This document shows, in pieces, positions 36,201 to 45,741 of a DNA stretch of 64,000 nucleotides. Source of the stretch: Lentimicrobium saccharophilum (lineage in GTDB: Bacteria > Bacteroidota > Bacteroidia > Bacteroidales > Lentimicrobiaceae); the NCBI RefSeq assembly GCF_001192835.1, contig NZ_DF968182.1, positions 62,001 through 126,000 of the forward strand, read 5' to 3'. The position numbers and the translations under genes were made by a program. Numbering within the stretch: position 1 is the stretch's first letter; each line of letters starts with the position of its first letter. The notes beneath the pieces are model-generated. The model searched no databases and had not been told where the DNA came from. It saw only the letters and a program-made list of their open reading frames with translations.

Positions 36201-39200
36201 ATGTCAGAACAAAACAGTAAACCCAGGAATTTCGGACTGACTACCTGGGCGCTCAGAAATAAGAATACGGTATTCCTGCTGATGTCAATTCTGATGTTTT
36301 TCGGGATATACTCCTACACTTCGCTGCCCAAGGAACTTTTTCCCGATATCGTGATCCCGACGGTAATGGTTCAGACCATATATCCCGGGAACCCGCCGGT
36401 GGATATTGAGAACCTTATTACCCGTCATCTGGAGAAGGAAATCGAGTCTGTTGACGGCATCAAAGAACTATCCTCCACTTCAAGCCAGGATGTATCAAAT
36501 ATTTTTGTTGAATTCAACACGGATGTGGATATCAAAACCGCGCTTCAGGATGTTAAGGACGCTGTTGATAAGGCAAAAAATGACCTTCCGTCGGATTTGC
36601 TGGAGGATCCCATGGTTACGGATATCGACTTTACCGAGTTTCCCATTATAAACATCAACCTCTCGGGCGATTACAGCATCAATGAATTGAAATCCTATGC
36701 CGAATATCTGGAAGATGAAATAGAAACATTTCAGGAGGTTTCAAAGGTTGAGATCAAAGGTGTAACGGAAAAGGAAATTAAGGTACAGGTGGATCAGCAC
36801 AAGCTGGATGCCATGGAATTGAGTTTCGGGGATATAGAAAGCGCGATAAAGAATGAGAATGTTTCCATGTCGGGCGGCGATGTCAGGGTAGGCCGCGATC
36901 GTCGTGCTTTAAGGATAGCCGGGGAGTTCACTTCGGTGGAGGAAATTGCCGGTATCATCATCAAGCATGAGGATGGCAACATTGTATATCTGCGCGATGT
37001 GGCCGATATAAGTTTTGGCTTTGAGGACCCTGACAGTTATGCAAGGCTGAACAGGCAGCCGGTCGTTTCGCTGCAGGTAGTGAAAAAGGGCGGTGAAAAC
37101 CTGCTGAATGCAACGAAAAAGGTTTTCGAACTGCTCGACGATGCCAGGGCTTCCAAAGCCATTCCCCAGGACCTTGTCATTACCATTACCAACGACCAGT
37201 CGGAGGAGATCCGCAACCAGCTGAGCAACCTCGAGAACAGTATGATCATGGGAATTATATTCGTGATCGGTATCCTGTTTTTCTTCCTGGGAACCCGGAA
37301 TTCACTCTTTGTGGCATTATCCATTCCGCTTTCCATGTTTATCTCATTCATGGTCATGGGCCTGATGGACTTCCGGATCAATATGATGGTGCTTTTCTCC
37401 CTGATCCTTGCCCTGGGTATGCTCGTCGACAACGCCATCGTGGTTATTGAAAACTTCCACCGTTTTACCGATGAATTGGGTTTAAAGCCTTTTGAAGCTG
37501 CCCGCAGGGCTGTAGGAGAAATTGCGGTACCCGTCATCACCTCAACGGCCACTACCCTGGCCGCATTTTTTCCGCTGATTTTCTGGGATTCCATCATGGG
37601 TGAGTTTATGAAGTATCTTCCGCTGACCCTGATCATTACACTTACTGCTTCCCTGTTTTCGGCCCTGGTAATTATACCGGTGGTAGCAATGGTTTTCTAT
37701 AAAAAAGAGGACATTAACGACCGACCCGAGGTACGCAGGACGCTCATTGTGGCCGGTGCCATGACCGGTGTTGCCATTCCGCTTTACATTGCAGGCTTAA
37801 ATATGCCGGCAAACCTGCTGGTATTGTTCGCCCTGATCGGAATAGCCAATTTGTTGTTTCTCAACCGCCTTGCACGCTGGTTTCAGACAGTGCTGCTGGT
37901 GTGGGTCGAGAACTTGTATGCAAAAACACTGGCATTTGCCCTGAAACGGAGGAATGCCCTTTGGGTATTCACCGGCAGTTTTGTATTGATGTTCCTGACG
38001 ATGGGCTTTTACTTCGGCAGCAATCCCAAAGTTATCTTCTTCCCTTCCGGAGAACCGAAGTATATCAACATTCTGGCTGAACTTCCCCTGGGAACTGATA
38101 TTGATTTTACCGATTCACTGATGAATGTAATTGAGAATGATGTTGACAGGATTCTGGCGCCGGAAAAAAAGATCATTAAATCAGTGCTCACCAATGTGGG
38201 TAGTGGTGCTGTTGGCGAAAATGAAGGTTTTTCAGGCAGGGGGGGAGGCCCCAACCGCGGACTGATAACGGTAACTTTCCTCGATTATAAGGACAGGGCT
38301 GGCATTCATACCGACGAACTGCTGAAGCGCTTGTCAGACAGCCTGCTGGGGGTATATCCGGGTGTGGTTATGACCATAGAGAAGCAGAATGAAGGGCCTC
38401 CGGTCGGGAAAGCCATCAACATTGAAATCGCAGGAAGGGATTTCAACAAACTGCTTGATGTTACCGATGAGGCCATCAACAGGATGAACGCCTCCCGCAT
38501 TCCCGGCATTGAGGGTCTGCAGATTGACCTTGATCTGGGTCAGCCTGAGATGAATGTGACCATTGACCGTGAAAAGGCCCGCCGCTTCGGTCTATCAACC
38601 GGGCAGATCGCTTCAACCATACGTACGGCTGTATTCGGCAGCGAAGTTTCAAAATTTAAACTGGGAGAGGATGATTATCCGATACAACTCAGGATGAAAG
38701 ATGAATACCGTTACAATGTGGCTTCAGTCCTTAACCAGCGCATTACCTTCCGCGACCAGGCTTCCGGAAAAATCGTACAGGTGCCGGTGTCCGCGGTGGC
38801 CGATGTTTCACTCAGTTCTACCTATGGTTCGGTTTTGCGCAAGGACCGGAACAGAGTGATCACCATCTGGTCGAATGTGATCGAAGGGTACAATGCCACT
38901 GAGATCAACGATCAGTTGAAACCTATTCTGGCCGATATGGATTTCCCCGAAGGGTACAACTACCGTTTTACAGGCGAACAGGAAGAGCAGGCGGAATCCA
39001 TGGCATTCCTCGTCAGGGCGCTGCTGATTGCTGTAGCCGTTATTCTGCTGATCCTGGTGGGACAATTCAACTCTGTGGTAAAGCCATTCATCATCCTCAT
39101 CAGTGTGCTGCTGAGCACCATCGGGGTTTTCGGCGGTTTGGCCACCTTCGGAATGAACTTCGTGGTGATCATGACAGGTGTCGGTATCGTATCTCTCGCC

Positions 39201-39623
39201 GGTGTGGTGGTGAATAACGCCATCGTACTGATTGATTATATCGGCTTGCTGAAAGCCAACAAGAAAACGGAAATGGGCATTGCCCTCAGCGATGATCTCC
39301 CGGTAAAGGAATCCATCGCCTGCGTGATCCAGGCCGGCAGAACCCGACTCCGTCCGGTATTGCTTACCGCTGTAACTACCATTCTCGGACTTATACCGCT
39401 GGCCGTAGGATTGAACATAGATTTTGAGGGCCTTTTCGCAAGATTTGACCCGGACATTTATTTCGGAGGCGACAACGCAATTTTCTGGGGGCCGCTCTCC
39501 TGGACGGTCATCTTCGGGCTTACCTTTGCCACTTTTCTTACCCTCGTGGTCGTGCCGGCCATGTATCATCTCTTTTATATGGTCCGGCTTAAAGTAAGGG
39601 CTTTCGCTGGCAGAAAAGCTTAG
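36201..39623 (+). CDS. RND efflux transporter permease (HAE family)
   Basis: 1140 aa, about 90 more than AcrB. TM1, two large periplasmic loops and TM clusters follow the RND plan. The TM4 relay motif is LVDNAIVVIEN with Asp410 and Asn411, where AcrB has two Asp; the TM10 position reads VVNNAIVLID (Asn1005/1006) in place of AcrB Lys940. An insertion at about 505-565 adds two hydrophobic segments in the central cytoplasmic linker. Substrate unknown; drug or lipid-like export is inferred from the TetR context. Confidence 0.93.
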   Translation: MSEQNSKPRNFGLTTWALRNKNTVFLLMSILMFFGIYSYTSLPKELFPDIVIPTVMVQTIYPGNPPVDIENLITRHLEKEIESVDGIKELSSTSSQDVSNIFVEFNTDVDIKTALQDVKDAVDKAKNDLPSDLLEDPMVTDIDFTEFPIININLSGDYSINELKSYAEYLEDEIETFQEVSKVEIKGVTEKEIKVQVDQHKLDAMELSFGDIESAIKNENVSMSGGDVRVGRDRRALRIAGEFTSVEEIAGIIIKHEDGNIVYLRDVADISFGFEDPDSYARLNRQPVVSLQVVKKGGENLLNATKKVFELLDDARASKAIPQDLVITITNDQSEEIRNQLSNLENSMIMGIIFVIGILFFFLGTRNSLFVALSIPLSMFISFMVMGLMDFRINMMVLFSLILALGMLVDNAIVVIENFHRFTDELGLKPFEAARRAVGEIAVPVITSTATTLAAFFPLIFWDSIMGEFMKYLPLTLIITLTASLFSALVIIPVVAMVFYKKEDINDRPEVRRTLIVAGAMTGVAIPLYIAGLNMPANLLVLFALIGIANLLFLNRLARWFQTVLLVWVENLYAKTLAFALKRRNALWVFTGSFVLMFLTMGFYFGSNPKVIFFPSGEPKYINILAELPLGTDIDFTDSLMNVIENDVDRILAPEKKIIKSVLTNVGSGAVGENEGFSGRGGGPNRGLITVTFLDYKDRAGIHTDELLKRLSDSLLGVYPGVVMTIEKQNEGPPVGKAINIEIAGRDFNKLLDVTDEAINRMNASRIPGIEGLQIDLDLGQPEMNVTIDREKARRFGLSTGQIASTIRTAVFGSEVSKFKLGEDDYPIQLRMKDEYRYNVASVLNQRITFRDQASGKIVQVPVSAVADVSLSSTYGSVLRKDRNRVITIWSNVIEGYNATEINDQLKPILADMDFPEGYNYRFTGEQEEQAESMAFLVRALLIAVAVILLILVGQFNSVVKPFIILISVLLSTIGVFGGLATFGMNFVVIMTGVGIVSLAGVVVNNAIVLIDYIGLLKANKKTEMGIALSDDLPVKESIACVIQAGRTRLRPVLLTAVTTILGLIPLAVGLNIDFEGLFARFDPDIYFGGDNAIFWGPLSWTVIFGLTFATFLTLVVVPAMYHLFYMVRLKVRAFAGRKA

Positions 39624-39642
39624 TTTTGTCAGTTTTTACTTT

Positions 39643-39675
39643 AAACGGGATGCATTGGTCATCCCGTTTTTCCGT
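39643..39675 (+). terminator. Terminator of the efflux operon
   Basis: AAACGGGAT and ATCCCGTTT pair around a 9-nt loop, then TTTTCCGTTTTT. Confidence 0.75.
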
Positions 39676-39808
39676 TTTTATAAGCCGGCGCCGGGGAAGG
39701 CTGATTAAAATCCTGACCCATACAATAAAATCTGCAAATTTTTTGTTGATATATGTAAATAGTAACATGTGAAGCGGCCTGAGCTCCCGCTTCTGAAAAC
39801 CTGAAATT

Positions 39809-40273
39809 ATGTTCAATACCACCCGGATGGGGAAACGCAGGTCATACCTTGCATGGATACTGGTATTTTTGCAGTTTTTGCTGATCGGACTGATACTGCT
39901 GACCAGTCCTGTCACCAATCTGAAGTTGTGGGTCATTGGGTTTATCCTTGCCGGCATCGCGTTGGGGCTTTATGCCATTTATACCATCAGAATCGGAAAT
40001 TTTAACATCAGCCCTCATGTTAAACCACACGGAAGGATGGTTGCCCACGGGCCTTACCGGCTAATGCGCCATCCGATGTACACGGCCATATTACTGACCA
40101 TCTGGCCAATGGTAGCCGGGCATTTCAGCTATATCAGGCTGGCGTTCGCCATTGCCCTGACCATCGTGCTTGTTGTGAAACTCCACATCGAGGAAGATTA
40201 CCTGAAAAAAGCCTTTATTCCTTACCGGGAGTATACCCGGAGCACCTTCAGGCTGATTCCCTTTATCTGGTAA
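39809..40273 (+). CDS. ICMT/PEMT-like membrane methyltransferase
   Basis: 154 aa with about four membrane helices. The family signature GPYRLMRHPMYT lies near residue 80, with the Glu pair and Tyr of the C-terminus (HIEEDYL ... FIPYREYTR). Isoprenylcysteine methyltransferase-like bacterial proteins methylate unknown small molecules or lipids using S-adenosylmethionine. No partner gene nearby. Confidence 0.85.
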   Translation: MFNTTRMGKRRSYLAWILVFLQFLLIGLILLTSPVTNLKLWVIGFILAGIALGLYAIYTIRIGNFNISPHVKPHGRMVAHGPYRLMRHPMYTAILLTIWPMVAGHFSYIRLAFAIALTIVLVVKLHIEEDYLKKAFIPYREYTRSTFRLIPFIW

Positions 40274-40352
40274 AAAGCGGAGCGGTGTGGCGGGTCGCTT
40301 AAACCGCCCGCCAGCCGCCTTTCCCGGATAAAGATTCTATCCGATTTATGGA

Positions 40353-41393
40353 TTAAGCAAATGTTTTCTCCCTGATGCGCAGGAAGAACTGTTCGATCAG
40401 TTTCGACAGCAGGGTGCCTGCAATAATTGTAACTGCCAGATAAAGCACCCCTCCGGTTTTAAGGTTCAGCACTTTTTCGATGAAATCGCTGAGCAGCAGG
40501 TGCCACACGTAGATAGAGTAAGAGTAAATACCGATGGATGAGATCATCCGGATCAGCCAGCCGGCCGGCCTGAACTTGCCGATGGCCGCAGTCAGGTCAC
40601 CTTTGGCAGCATAGGCGGTGAAGACGGCAAATCCTAAGTGAATAACGTTAAATCCCAGGGTGTTGAAAAACATGCTCCCTGCCCTGACAAAAAACAGGGG
40701 GCTGATCAGCGCGAAACCGGCAATCAGCAAAACGGGCTTATACTTATGGGTAAATGCGTGAAAGCCTTCAGTAAAATGAAACAGGTACGACAGCAGAACG
40801 CCCAGCAGCAAACCATCCATCCGCAGGTGAGTGTAGTAGATTTCCAGGTAGGGCTCGTGACGGTGGACGAAGAAGTAATGCATCCGCAACAGCGTAACAA
40901 GCAGAATGGAAGATATGAGTATTCCGGTCATCAGCCTGCGGTTATCAAGCCATTTTGCCCGCAGCATCAGAAAAACGAAAAGGGAGAGCAGCAGGTAAAA
41001 GTGCTCTTCAATGGCCAGCGACCAGGTGTGCATAAAGCAGCCCTGAAGATAATTCTGCAGGAAAAGGACTTCCGCCAGCATGTCCTTCATTGGGAACGTA
41101 TGGCCGTTGATCCATGCATTGAAGAGAAAGGCGGTTATCAGGAATACATAAAACGTGGGATAGATTTTAAATCCCCTTCTGATCAGAAAGCGTCCGATCC
41201 TGACCCTGCCATACTTTTTGAATTCCGAAAAGAGCAGACCTGAAACCAGGAAACCGCTGAGCACAAAAAACAGGTCAACGCCTGCCCAGCCGGCACGGGC
41301 AAAGTTATTGTACCAGGCCGAATGCCTGAAAAGTACTCCCAGTATGGCGAGGCCGCGAAGAAAATCAAGATCGGGAATGCGTTTGCCCGCCAT
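40353..41393 (-). CDS. Acyltransferase 3 family membrane protein (OafA/YrhL-like)
   Basis: 346 aa with roughly ten membrane helices. Family marks are LDFLRGLAILGVLFRH at the N-terminus (His catalytic), GVDLFFVLSGFLVSGLL, and WSLAIEEHFYLLL near residue 125. It should transfer acyl groups onto cell-surface glycans or lipids. The SGNH extension found in some relatives is absent. It stands alone, 57 nt after pheS's end on the other side. Confidence 0.9.
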   Translation of the reverse strand: MAGKRIPDLDFLRGLAILGVLFRHSAWYNNFARAGWAGVDLFFVLSGFLVSGLLFSEFKKYGRVRIGRFLIRRGFKIYPTFYVFLITAFLFNAWINGHTFPMKDMLAEVLFLQNYLQGCFMHTWSLAIEEHFYLLLSLFVFLMLRAKWLDNRRLMTGILISSILLVTLLRMHYFFVHRHEPYLEIYYTHLRMDGLLLGVLLSYLFHFTEGFHAFTHKYKPVLLIAGFALISPLFFVRAGSMFFNTLGFNVIHLGFAVFTAYAAKGDLTAAIGKFRPAGWLIRMISSIGIYSYSIYVWHLLLSDFIEKVLNLKTGGVLYLAVTIIAGTLLSKLIEQFFLRIREKTFA

Positions 41394-41450
41394 GCGCCGG
41401 TTTCATTGGTATGGTATTGCAGATAACCCTTAAATACTGATTATTTCAGT

Positions 41451-42476
41451 CTATTGCCAGGCCGATTCAAACTGCTGCAGAAAACGTACATCGTTTTCGG
41501 AGAACATGCGCAGGTCTTTTACATTGAAAACCAGGTTGGTGATGCGTTCGATGCCGATGCCGAAGGCGAAGCCTGAATAGACTTCCGGGTCGATGCCGCA
41601 GTTTTTCAGCACATTGGGATTCACCATGCCACAGCCGAGGATTTCCACCCAGCCGGTGTATTTGCAGAAGCCGCAACCTTTACCGCCGCAAAGGTTGCAT
41701 GAAATATCCATTTCGGCCGATGGCTCGGTAAACGGGAAGTAAGACGGCCTCAACCGGATACGGGTATCGGGGCTGAACATCTCTTTGGCAAAATAGAGCA
41801 GGGTCTGGCGCAGGTCGGCAAAGCTTACATTCTTATCCACATACAATCCTTCCACCTGGTGGAAGAAGCAGTGGGCGCGGGCCGAGATGGCCTCGTTGCG
41901 GTAAACCCTTCCGGGGAAGGTCATACGGATGGGCGGCCGGGTATTTTCCATCACCCTCACCTGAACGCTCGAGGTGTGCGTGCGCAGCACCACATCAGGG
42001 TCCTTTTCAACAAAAAAGGTGTCCTGCATATCGCGGGCCGGGTGTTCCGGGGCAAAGTTCAGGGCTGAGAAGTTGTGCCAGTCGTCTTCAATCTCCGGCC
42101 CTTCGGCCACGGTATACCCGATGCGCGAAAAGATGTCGAGGATGCGGTTGCGGATAATCATCAAAGGGTGACGCGAACCAGCATCGCGGAAATTCACCGG
42201 CAGGGTAAGATCCTGCTCCGGAGTTGAAGCAGCATGCTGTTCTTCAAGACTTTCGCGCAGGCTGTCGATTTTCTGCTGGATTTTGCCCTTCAGCTCATTC
42301 AGCAACACCCCCATTTCGCGGCGCTCCTCTGCAGCCACGTTTTTAAAGTCGGCGAACAGATCATTCAGTATGCCCTTTTTCCCTGAATATTTGATCCTGA
42401 ACTGTTCCAGTTCATCTTTTGTTTTGGCTGTAAATAGATCAATTTCAGCCAGGTATTGATTGATTTTTTCTTTCAT
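41451..42476 (-). CDS. pheS: Phenylalanine-tRNA ligase alpha subunit
   Basis: 341 aa, the normal PheS length. Class II motifs are present: motif 1 region (MIIRNRILDIFSRIGYTVAEGPEIEDDWHNF), motif 2 (HTSSVQVRVME...PGRVYRNE) and motif 3 (FAFGIGIERITNL). CNLCGGKGCGFC may bind zinc. PheT is not adjacent, as is common in Bacteroidota. It pairs in function with the tRNA-Phe at 27.3 kb. Confidence 0.97.
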   Translation of the reverse strand: MKEKINQYLAEIDLFTAKTKDELEQFRIKYSGKKGILNDLFADFKNVAAEERREMGVLLNELKGKIQQKIDSLRESLEEQHAASTPEQDLTLPVNFRDAGSRHPLMIIRNRILDIFSRIGYTVAEGPEIEDDWHNFSALNFAPEHPARDMQDTFFVEKDPDVVLRTHTSSVQVRVMENTRPPIRMTFPGRVYRNEAISARAHCFFHQVEGLYVDKNVSFADLRQTLLYFAKEMFSPDTRIRLRPSYFPFTEPSAEMDISCNLCGGKGCGFCKYTGWVEILGCGMVNPNVLKNCGIDPEVYSGFAFGIGIERITNLVFNVKDLRMFSENDVRFLQQFESAWQ

Positions 42477-42549
42477 TCAGTAAAATATTTGCCGTTAAGG
42501 CATCGGGGTATGAAGGTTCACGAAGTAAGCGGAACCGGCCGGAAATAAA

Positions 42550-43203
42550 TTATTTGATTACAGTGATTTTCATTTTCACATCTTTTACCGGCTTGTCACC
42601 GGGGCCGGTCTGCACGGCGGCGATTTTATCCACCACTTCAAGGCCGGAGATTACTTCGCCGAATACGGTGTAATCATCGTCGAGGTGAGGGGTTCCGCCA
42701 ACGGTTTTGTAGGCGGCGCGCCTTTCGGGGCTGATTACCCTGTTGGTCTGTTTCTGGTACATATCCAGTTGCTGATCGTTCAGTTTCTGACCCTGGACAA
42801 TGTAAAACTGCGAGCCGGAAGAGGCTTTCTTGGGGTTTACCTGATCGGGTTTACGGGCTGCTGCCAGCGCTCCCTTTTTATGGAAATATTTCGGAACAAA
42901 TTCGGCGGGAACGGTATAACCGGGGTCGTTCATCTTGCTTTCCTGTCCGCCGCCCTGAATCATAAACCGGTTGATCACCCGGTGAAAGATGGATCCGTTG
43001 TACCAGCCCTGCTTCACCAGTTTCAGGAAGTTGTCGCGGTGCTGCGGGGTTTCGTTGTACAGAATGGCGGTCATATTACCGTATTCGGTTTCTATAAGTA
43101 CTTTCGTTTGTTTTTGCGCGCCGGCTGCGGATTTTGGGGACTGAGCCATACACAGGGCAACTGAAAGCAAGGTGAAAGAAACAAGTAAACTCAGTTTTTT
43201 CAT
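42550..43203 (-). CDS. Exported cyclophilin-type peptidyl-prolyl isomerase (second of a pair)
   Basis: 217 aa with a signal peptide (about 1-20, ending CMAQ). The active-site block FHRVINRFMIQGGG, FYIVQGQ and the TVFGEVISGLEVVDKIA segment are typical bacterial cyclophilin A. It should catalyse prolyl isomerisation in the periplasm. Its ATG overlaps the stop of the upstream cyclophilin by 4 nt. Confidence 0.93.
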   Translation of the reverse strand: MKKLSLLVSFTLLSVALCMAQSPKSAAGAQKQTKVLIETEYGNMTAILYNETPQHRDNFLKLVKQGWYNGSIFHRVINRFMIQGGGQESKMNDPGYTVPAEFVPKYFHKKGALAAARKPDQVNPKKASSGSQFYIVQGQKLNDQQLDMYQKQTNRVISPERRAAYKTVGGTPHLDDDYTVFGEVISGLEVVDKIAAVQTGPGDKPVKDVKMKITVIK

Positions 43204-44063
43204 GGTTGTGATTTTTTACGGGTAATAATTTTAACGGTCATTGGAATATCCTGCAGTGGGCGGTCGTTTCCGTCCCTTTTTTCCGTGGCAATGGCATCAA
43301 CAACTTCCATGCCGCTGACGACTTCGCCAAAGATGGTGTACCTGCCGTCGAGGTGGGGAGCGCCGCCCACAGTGGTGTAAGCTTCACGTGCGGCTTCGGA
43401 AAGCCTGAATACTTTATCGCCGGTAAACTCCCTGTCGATCATCTGGTTAAGGGTGTCGAGCAGAAACCGGAAATGGGCGGTATCGCTTTTTGCATCGGGC
43501 GAGAAGAACTGATTTCTCAGCGTCAGATTTTCAGGCCGGTCCATGATATCGACAAATATCCGCTGTTTGGCCAGGGAGTTTTGCTCCTTTTCGAGCATAT
43601 CGAGCTTTTCTCCAGTAAACACTTTTCCCTGAACGATGTAGAATTGTGAACCGGAAGAGAGTCGGGCCGGATTGACCTTATCCTCTTCGCGGGCCGCAGC
43701 CAGCACCCCCCTGCGGTGGAAATGCGCGGGGGTGATTTCGGCAGGAATGCTGTATCCGGGGCCGCCGTTGCCCAGCTCAATGCCCGGTGCGGCACCCTTC
43801 GAGTCGGGATCGCCGCCCTGTATCATAAAGCCGTCAATCACCCGGTGAAACAGGGTACTGTCGTAAAAACCCGCGCGGGCAAGCTTCAGAAAGTTATCGC
43901 GGTGTTTGGGGGTGTCGTCGAACAGCCGCAGGGTAATGTCGCCTTTGGGGGTCGATATCACTACCAGCTCTTCCTGCCCGGCCGGCTGCGCAGATGCCCC
44001 GGGCGCAGCCACAAACAGCGCAAACATCAGCGAAATAAGCATATAACAAGACTTATGAAGCAT
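43200..44063 (-). CDS. Exported cyclophilin-type peptidyl-prolyl isomerase (first of a pair)
   Basis: 287 aa with a signal peptide (about 1-25, ending ASAQ). FHRVIDGFMIQGGDPDSKG is the active-site block. Relative to its neighbour it carries an extra helical segment of about 60 residues between FYIVQGK and the C-terminal block, around residues 150-220. The two genes look like an old tandem duplication. Both lie behind one promoter. Confidence 0.93.
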   Translation of the reverse strand: MLHKSCYMLISLMFALFVAAPGASAQPAGQEELVVISTPKGDITLRLFDDTPKHRDNFLKLARAGFYDSTLFHRVIDGFMIQGGDPDSKGAAPGIELGNGGPGYSIPAEITPAHFHRRGVLAAAREEDKVNPARLSSGSQFYIVQGKVFTGEKLDMLEKEQNSLAKQRIFVDIMDRPENLTLRNQFFSPDAKSDTAHFRFLLDTLNQMIDREFTGDKVFRLSEAAREAYTTVGGAPHLDGRYTIFGEVVSGMEVVDAIATEKRDGNDRPLQDIPMTVKIITRKKSQP

Positions 44064-44085
44064 ATTTCTTCAATTCAGGAAGTTG

Positions 44086-44093
44086 CAAAACTA
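44086..44093 (-). promoter_or_regulatory. -7 box for the cyclophilin pair
   Basis: The minus strand reads TAGTTTTG (TAnnTTTG), 22 nt before the start at 44063. Confidence 0.55.
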
Positions 44094-44145
44094 CAAAAAA
44101 GTGAGGTAACTGCTGCAGCGCAATTTGCATGTCACAACCGTAAGG

Positions 44146-44724
44146 CTATTTCCCGCGGGCTTTGGTGAAACATTCCCTGCAAAGCGGTTCATAACTCTCG
44201 GTTTCGCCGAGCATCACCAGTTTTTCATCGGCGGTCTTGCGGTGGGAGTAATGGGCCAGATTGCCGCACTGCATGCAGATGGCGTGCACCTTGGTCACAT
44301 ATTCGGCGGTGGCCATCAGATCGGGAATGGGCCCGAAAGGCTTTCCGGTGAAGTCCATATCGAGACCGGCAACGATTACCCTGATGCCGCTTCCTGCCAG
44401 TTTATTGCAGACGGAAACCAGTTCATCATCAAAAAACTGGGCTTCATCAATACCCACAACATCCACATTATTGGCATAAATCAGGATTTGGGAAGAGGCC
44501 TGCACAGGTGTGGAGGTGATGGAATTTTCGTTGTGTGATACCACATTGGTTTCATCGTAGCGGGTATCAATCGAGGGTTTAAAAATTTCCACCCGTTGTT
44601 TTGCGATCCTTGCCCGGTTCAGGCGTCGGATCAGCTCCTCCGTTTTGCCCGAAAACATGGAGCCGCAGATGATCTCAATCCAGCCCCGGCGATGCGATGG
44701 GTTTATGGCGCTTTCTAAAAACAT
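44146..44724 (-). CDS. tdk: Thymidine kinase
   Basis: 192 aa, TK1 type. P-loop [14 protein letters not shown] (about residue 24), the DEAQFFD Walker B/catalytic region (about 97) and a four-Cys zinc site (CMQCGN and a C-terminal CREC) are present. It phosphorylates thymidine for salvage into dTTP. Confidence 0.95.
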   Translation of the reverse strand: MFLESAINPSHRRGWIEIICGSMFSGKTEELIRRLNRARIAKQRVEIFKPSIDTRYDETNVVSHNENSITSTPVQASSQILIYANNVDVVGIDEAQFFDDELVSVCNKLAGSGIRVIVAGLDMDFTGKPFGPIPDLMATAEYVTKVHAICMQCGNLAHYSHRKTADEKLVMLGETESYEPLCRECFTKARGK

Positions 44725-44882
44725 TCAGTGCTTGTTCATTTTTCTATTACCTTTATCCACGCAAAACGGCATGAATCAGGGATTATGGACTTTTATGCTT
44801 CCGCGCATAACCGGCGGCCGTTCACGTACAAAAATACCATGATTCGGCGTTTTACTTCCTGATTTTTTATTTTTTTACTAAC

Positions 44883-45695
44883 ATGAACGATTTAAAGATT
44901 GAGATCAGCAACTTACTGAAGGAGCTGAACGGACGATTTGAAAAAATCAATGCTTCAGGCGAAGCGGTGCCTGCCATAGAGGCGGATATTGTGCTTTCCT
45001 TATTGCGTCAGCTTTATGTAAAAACGGAGCAGTTAAAGGATCCGTTGGTCCGTGAGGTGGTGGTGAAGGCGGAACCCGTTCAGTACCAGTCTCCGGTGGC
45101 CGAAACCCCTGTAAAAGTTCCGGAATTTACCCCTCCGGCTCCGCCGCATATCCCGGAACCGCCCCGCATGGAGGTGGAGCCTCCCCGGTATCAGACCCCG
45201 GAACAACCTGTTCCTGCTGTCCCCGAGCAACCGGTAGTTGCCGCAGTGCCTCCGGCAGAATTCTTTCATGTACCGGCGCCTGAGCCTCCGGTCCCGGCTG
45301 CACCCACCCAGTCACCCAGGCGCCCTGAAGGCCTGCCCGACCTGTTTGGCTCAGCCACCGATGATAAGCATAAAACCATTGTCCCCTCGGTGAATGAACG
45401 CATACAATCAGGCAAGAACGACCTTACCCTCTCTGATAAAATGAGCCTGAAACCCATTGCCGACCTGAAGGCCACCATCGGTATCAACGAAAAGTTTCAG
45501 TTTGTGAATGAGTTGTTCGACGGCTCCACCGAAATGTACAACCAGGCCATTGCCCTGCTCAACAACTGCTCCGGCCAGGCTGAAGCTACCTCGTTGTTTG
45601 CCGGACTGCAGCAGCGGAACGGCTGGGACCCGGAGAACCCGGTTTTCTTAAGACTTCTGGAATATGTAACAAGACGTTATATTACTTCAGGCTAG
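44883..45695 (+). CDS. Conserved Bacteroidota protein of unknown function with Pro-rich linker
   Basis: 270 aa, no signal peptide or membrane helix. Three parts: a helical N-terminus (1-60), a Pro/Val/Glu-rich linker (about 65-150) that is probably disordered, and a C-terminal helical domain (about 185-270) with IGINEKFQFVNELFDGS as its most family-like stretch. I recall similar C-terminal sequences in other Bacteroidota genomes but no assigned function. It is followed 46 nt later by an M28 peptidase. Confidence 0.75.
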   Translation: MNDLKIEISNLLKELNGRFEKINASGEAVPAIEADIVLSLLRQLYVKTEQLKDPLVREVVVKAEPVQYQSPVAETPVKVPEFTPPAPPHIPEPPRMEVEPPRYQTPEQPVPAVPEQPVVAAVPPAEFFHVPAPEPPVPAAPTQSPRRPEGLPDLFGSATDDKHKTIVPSVNERIQSGKNDLTLSDKMSLKPIADLKATIGINEKFQFVNELFDGSTEMYNQAIALLNNCSGQAEATSLFAGLQQRNGWDPENPVFLRLLEYVTRRYITSG

Positions 45696-45741
45696 GCAAT
45701 CATCCCGGCAGGTTAATGTAAGTGATCTTTATAGCTTAAAA

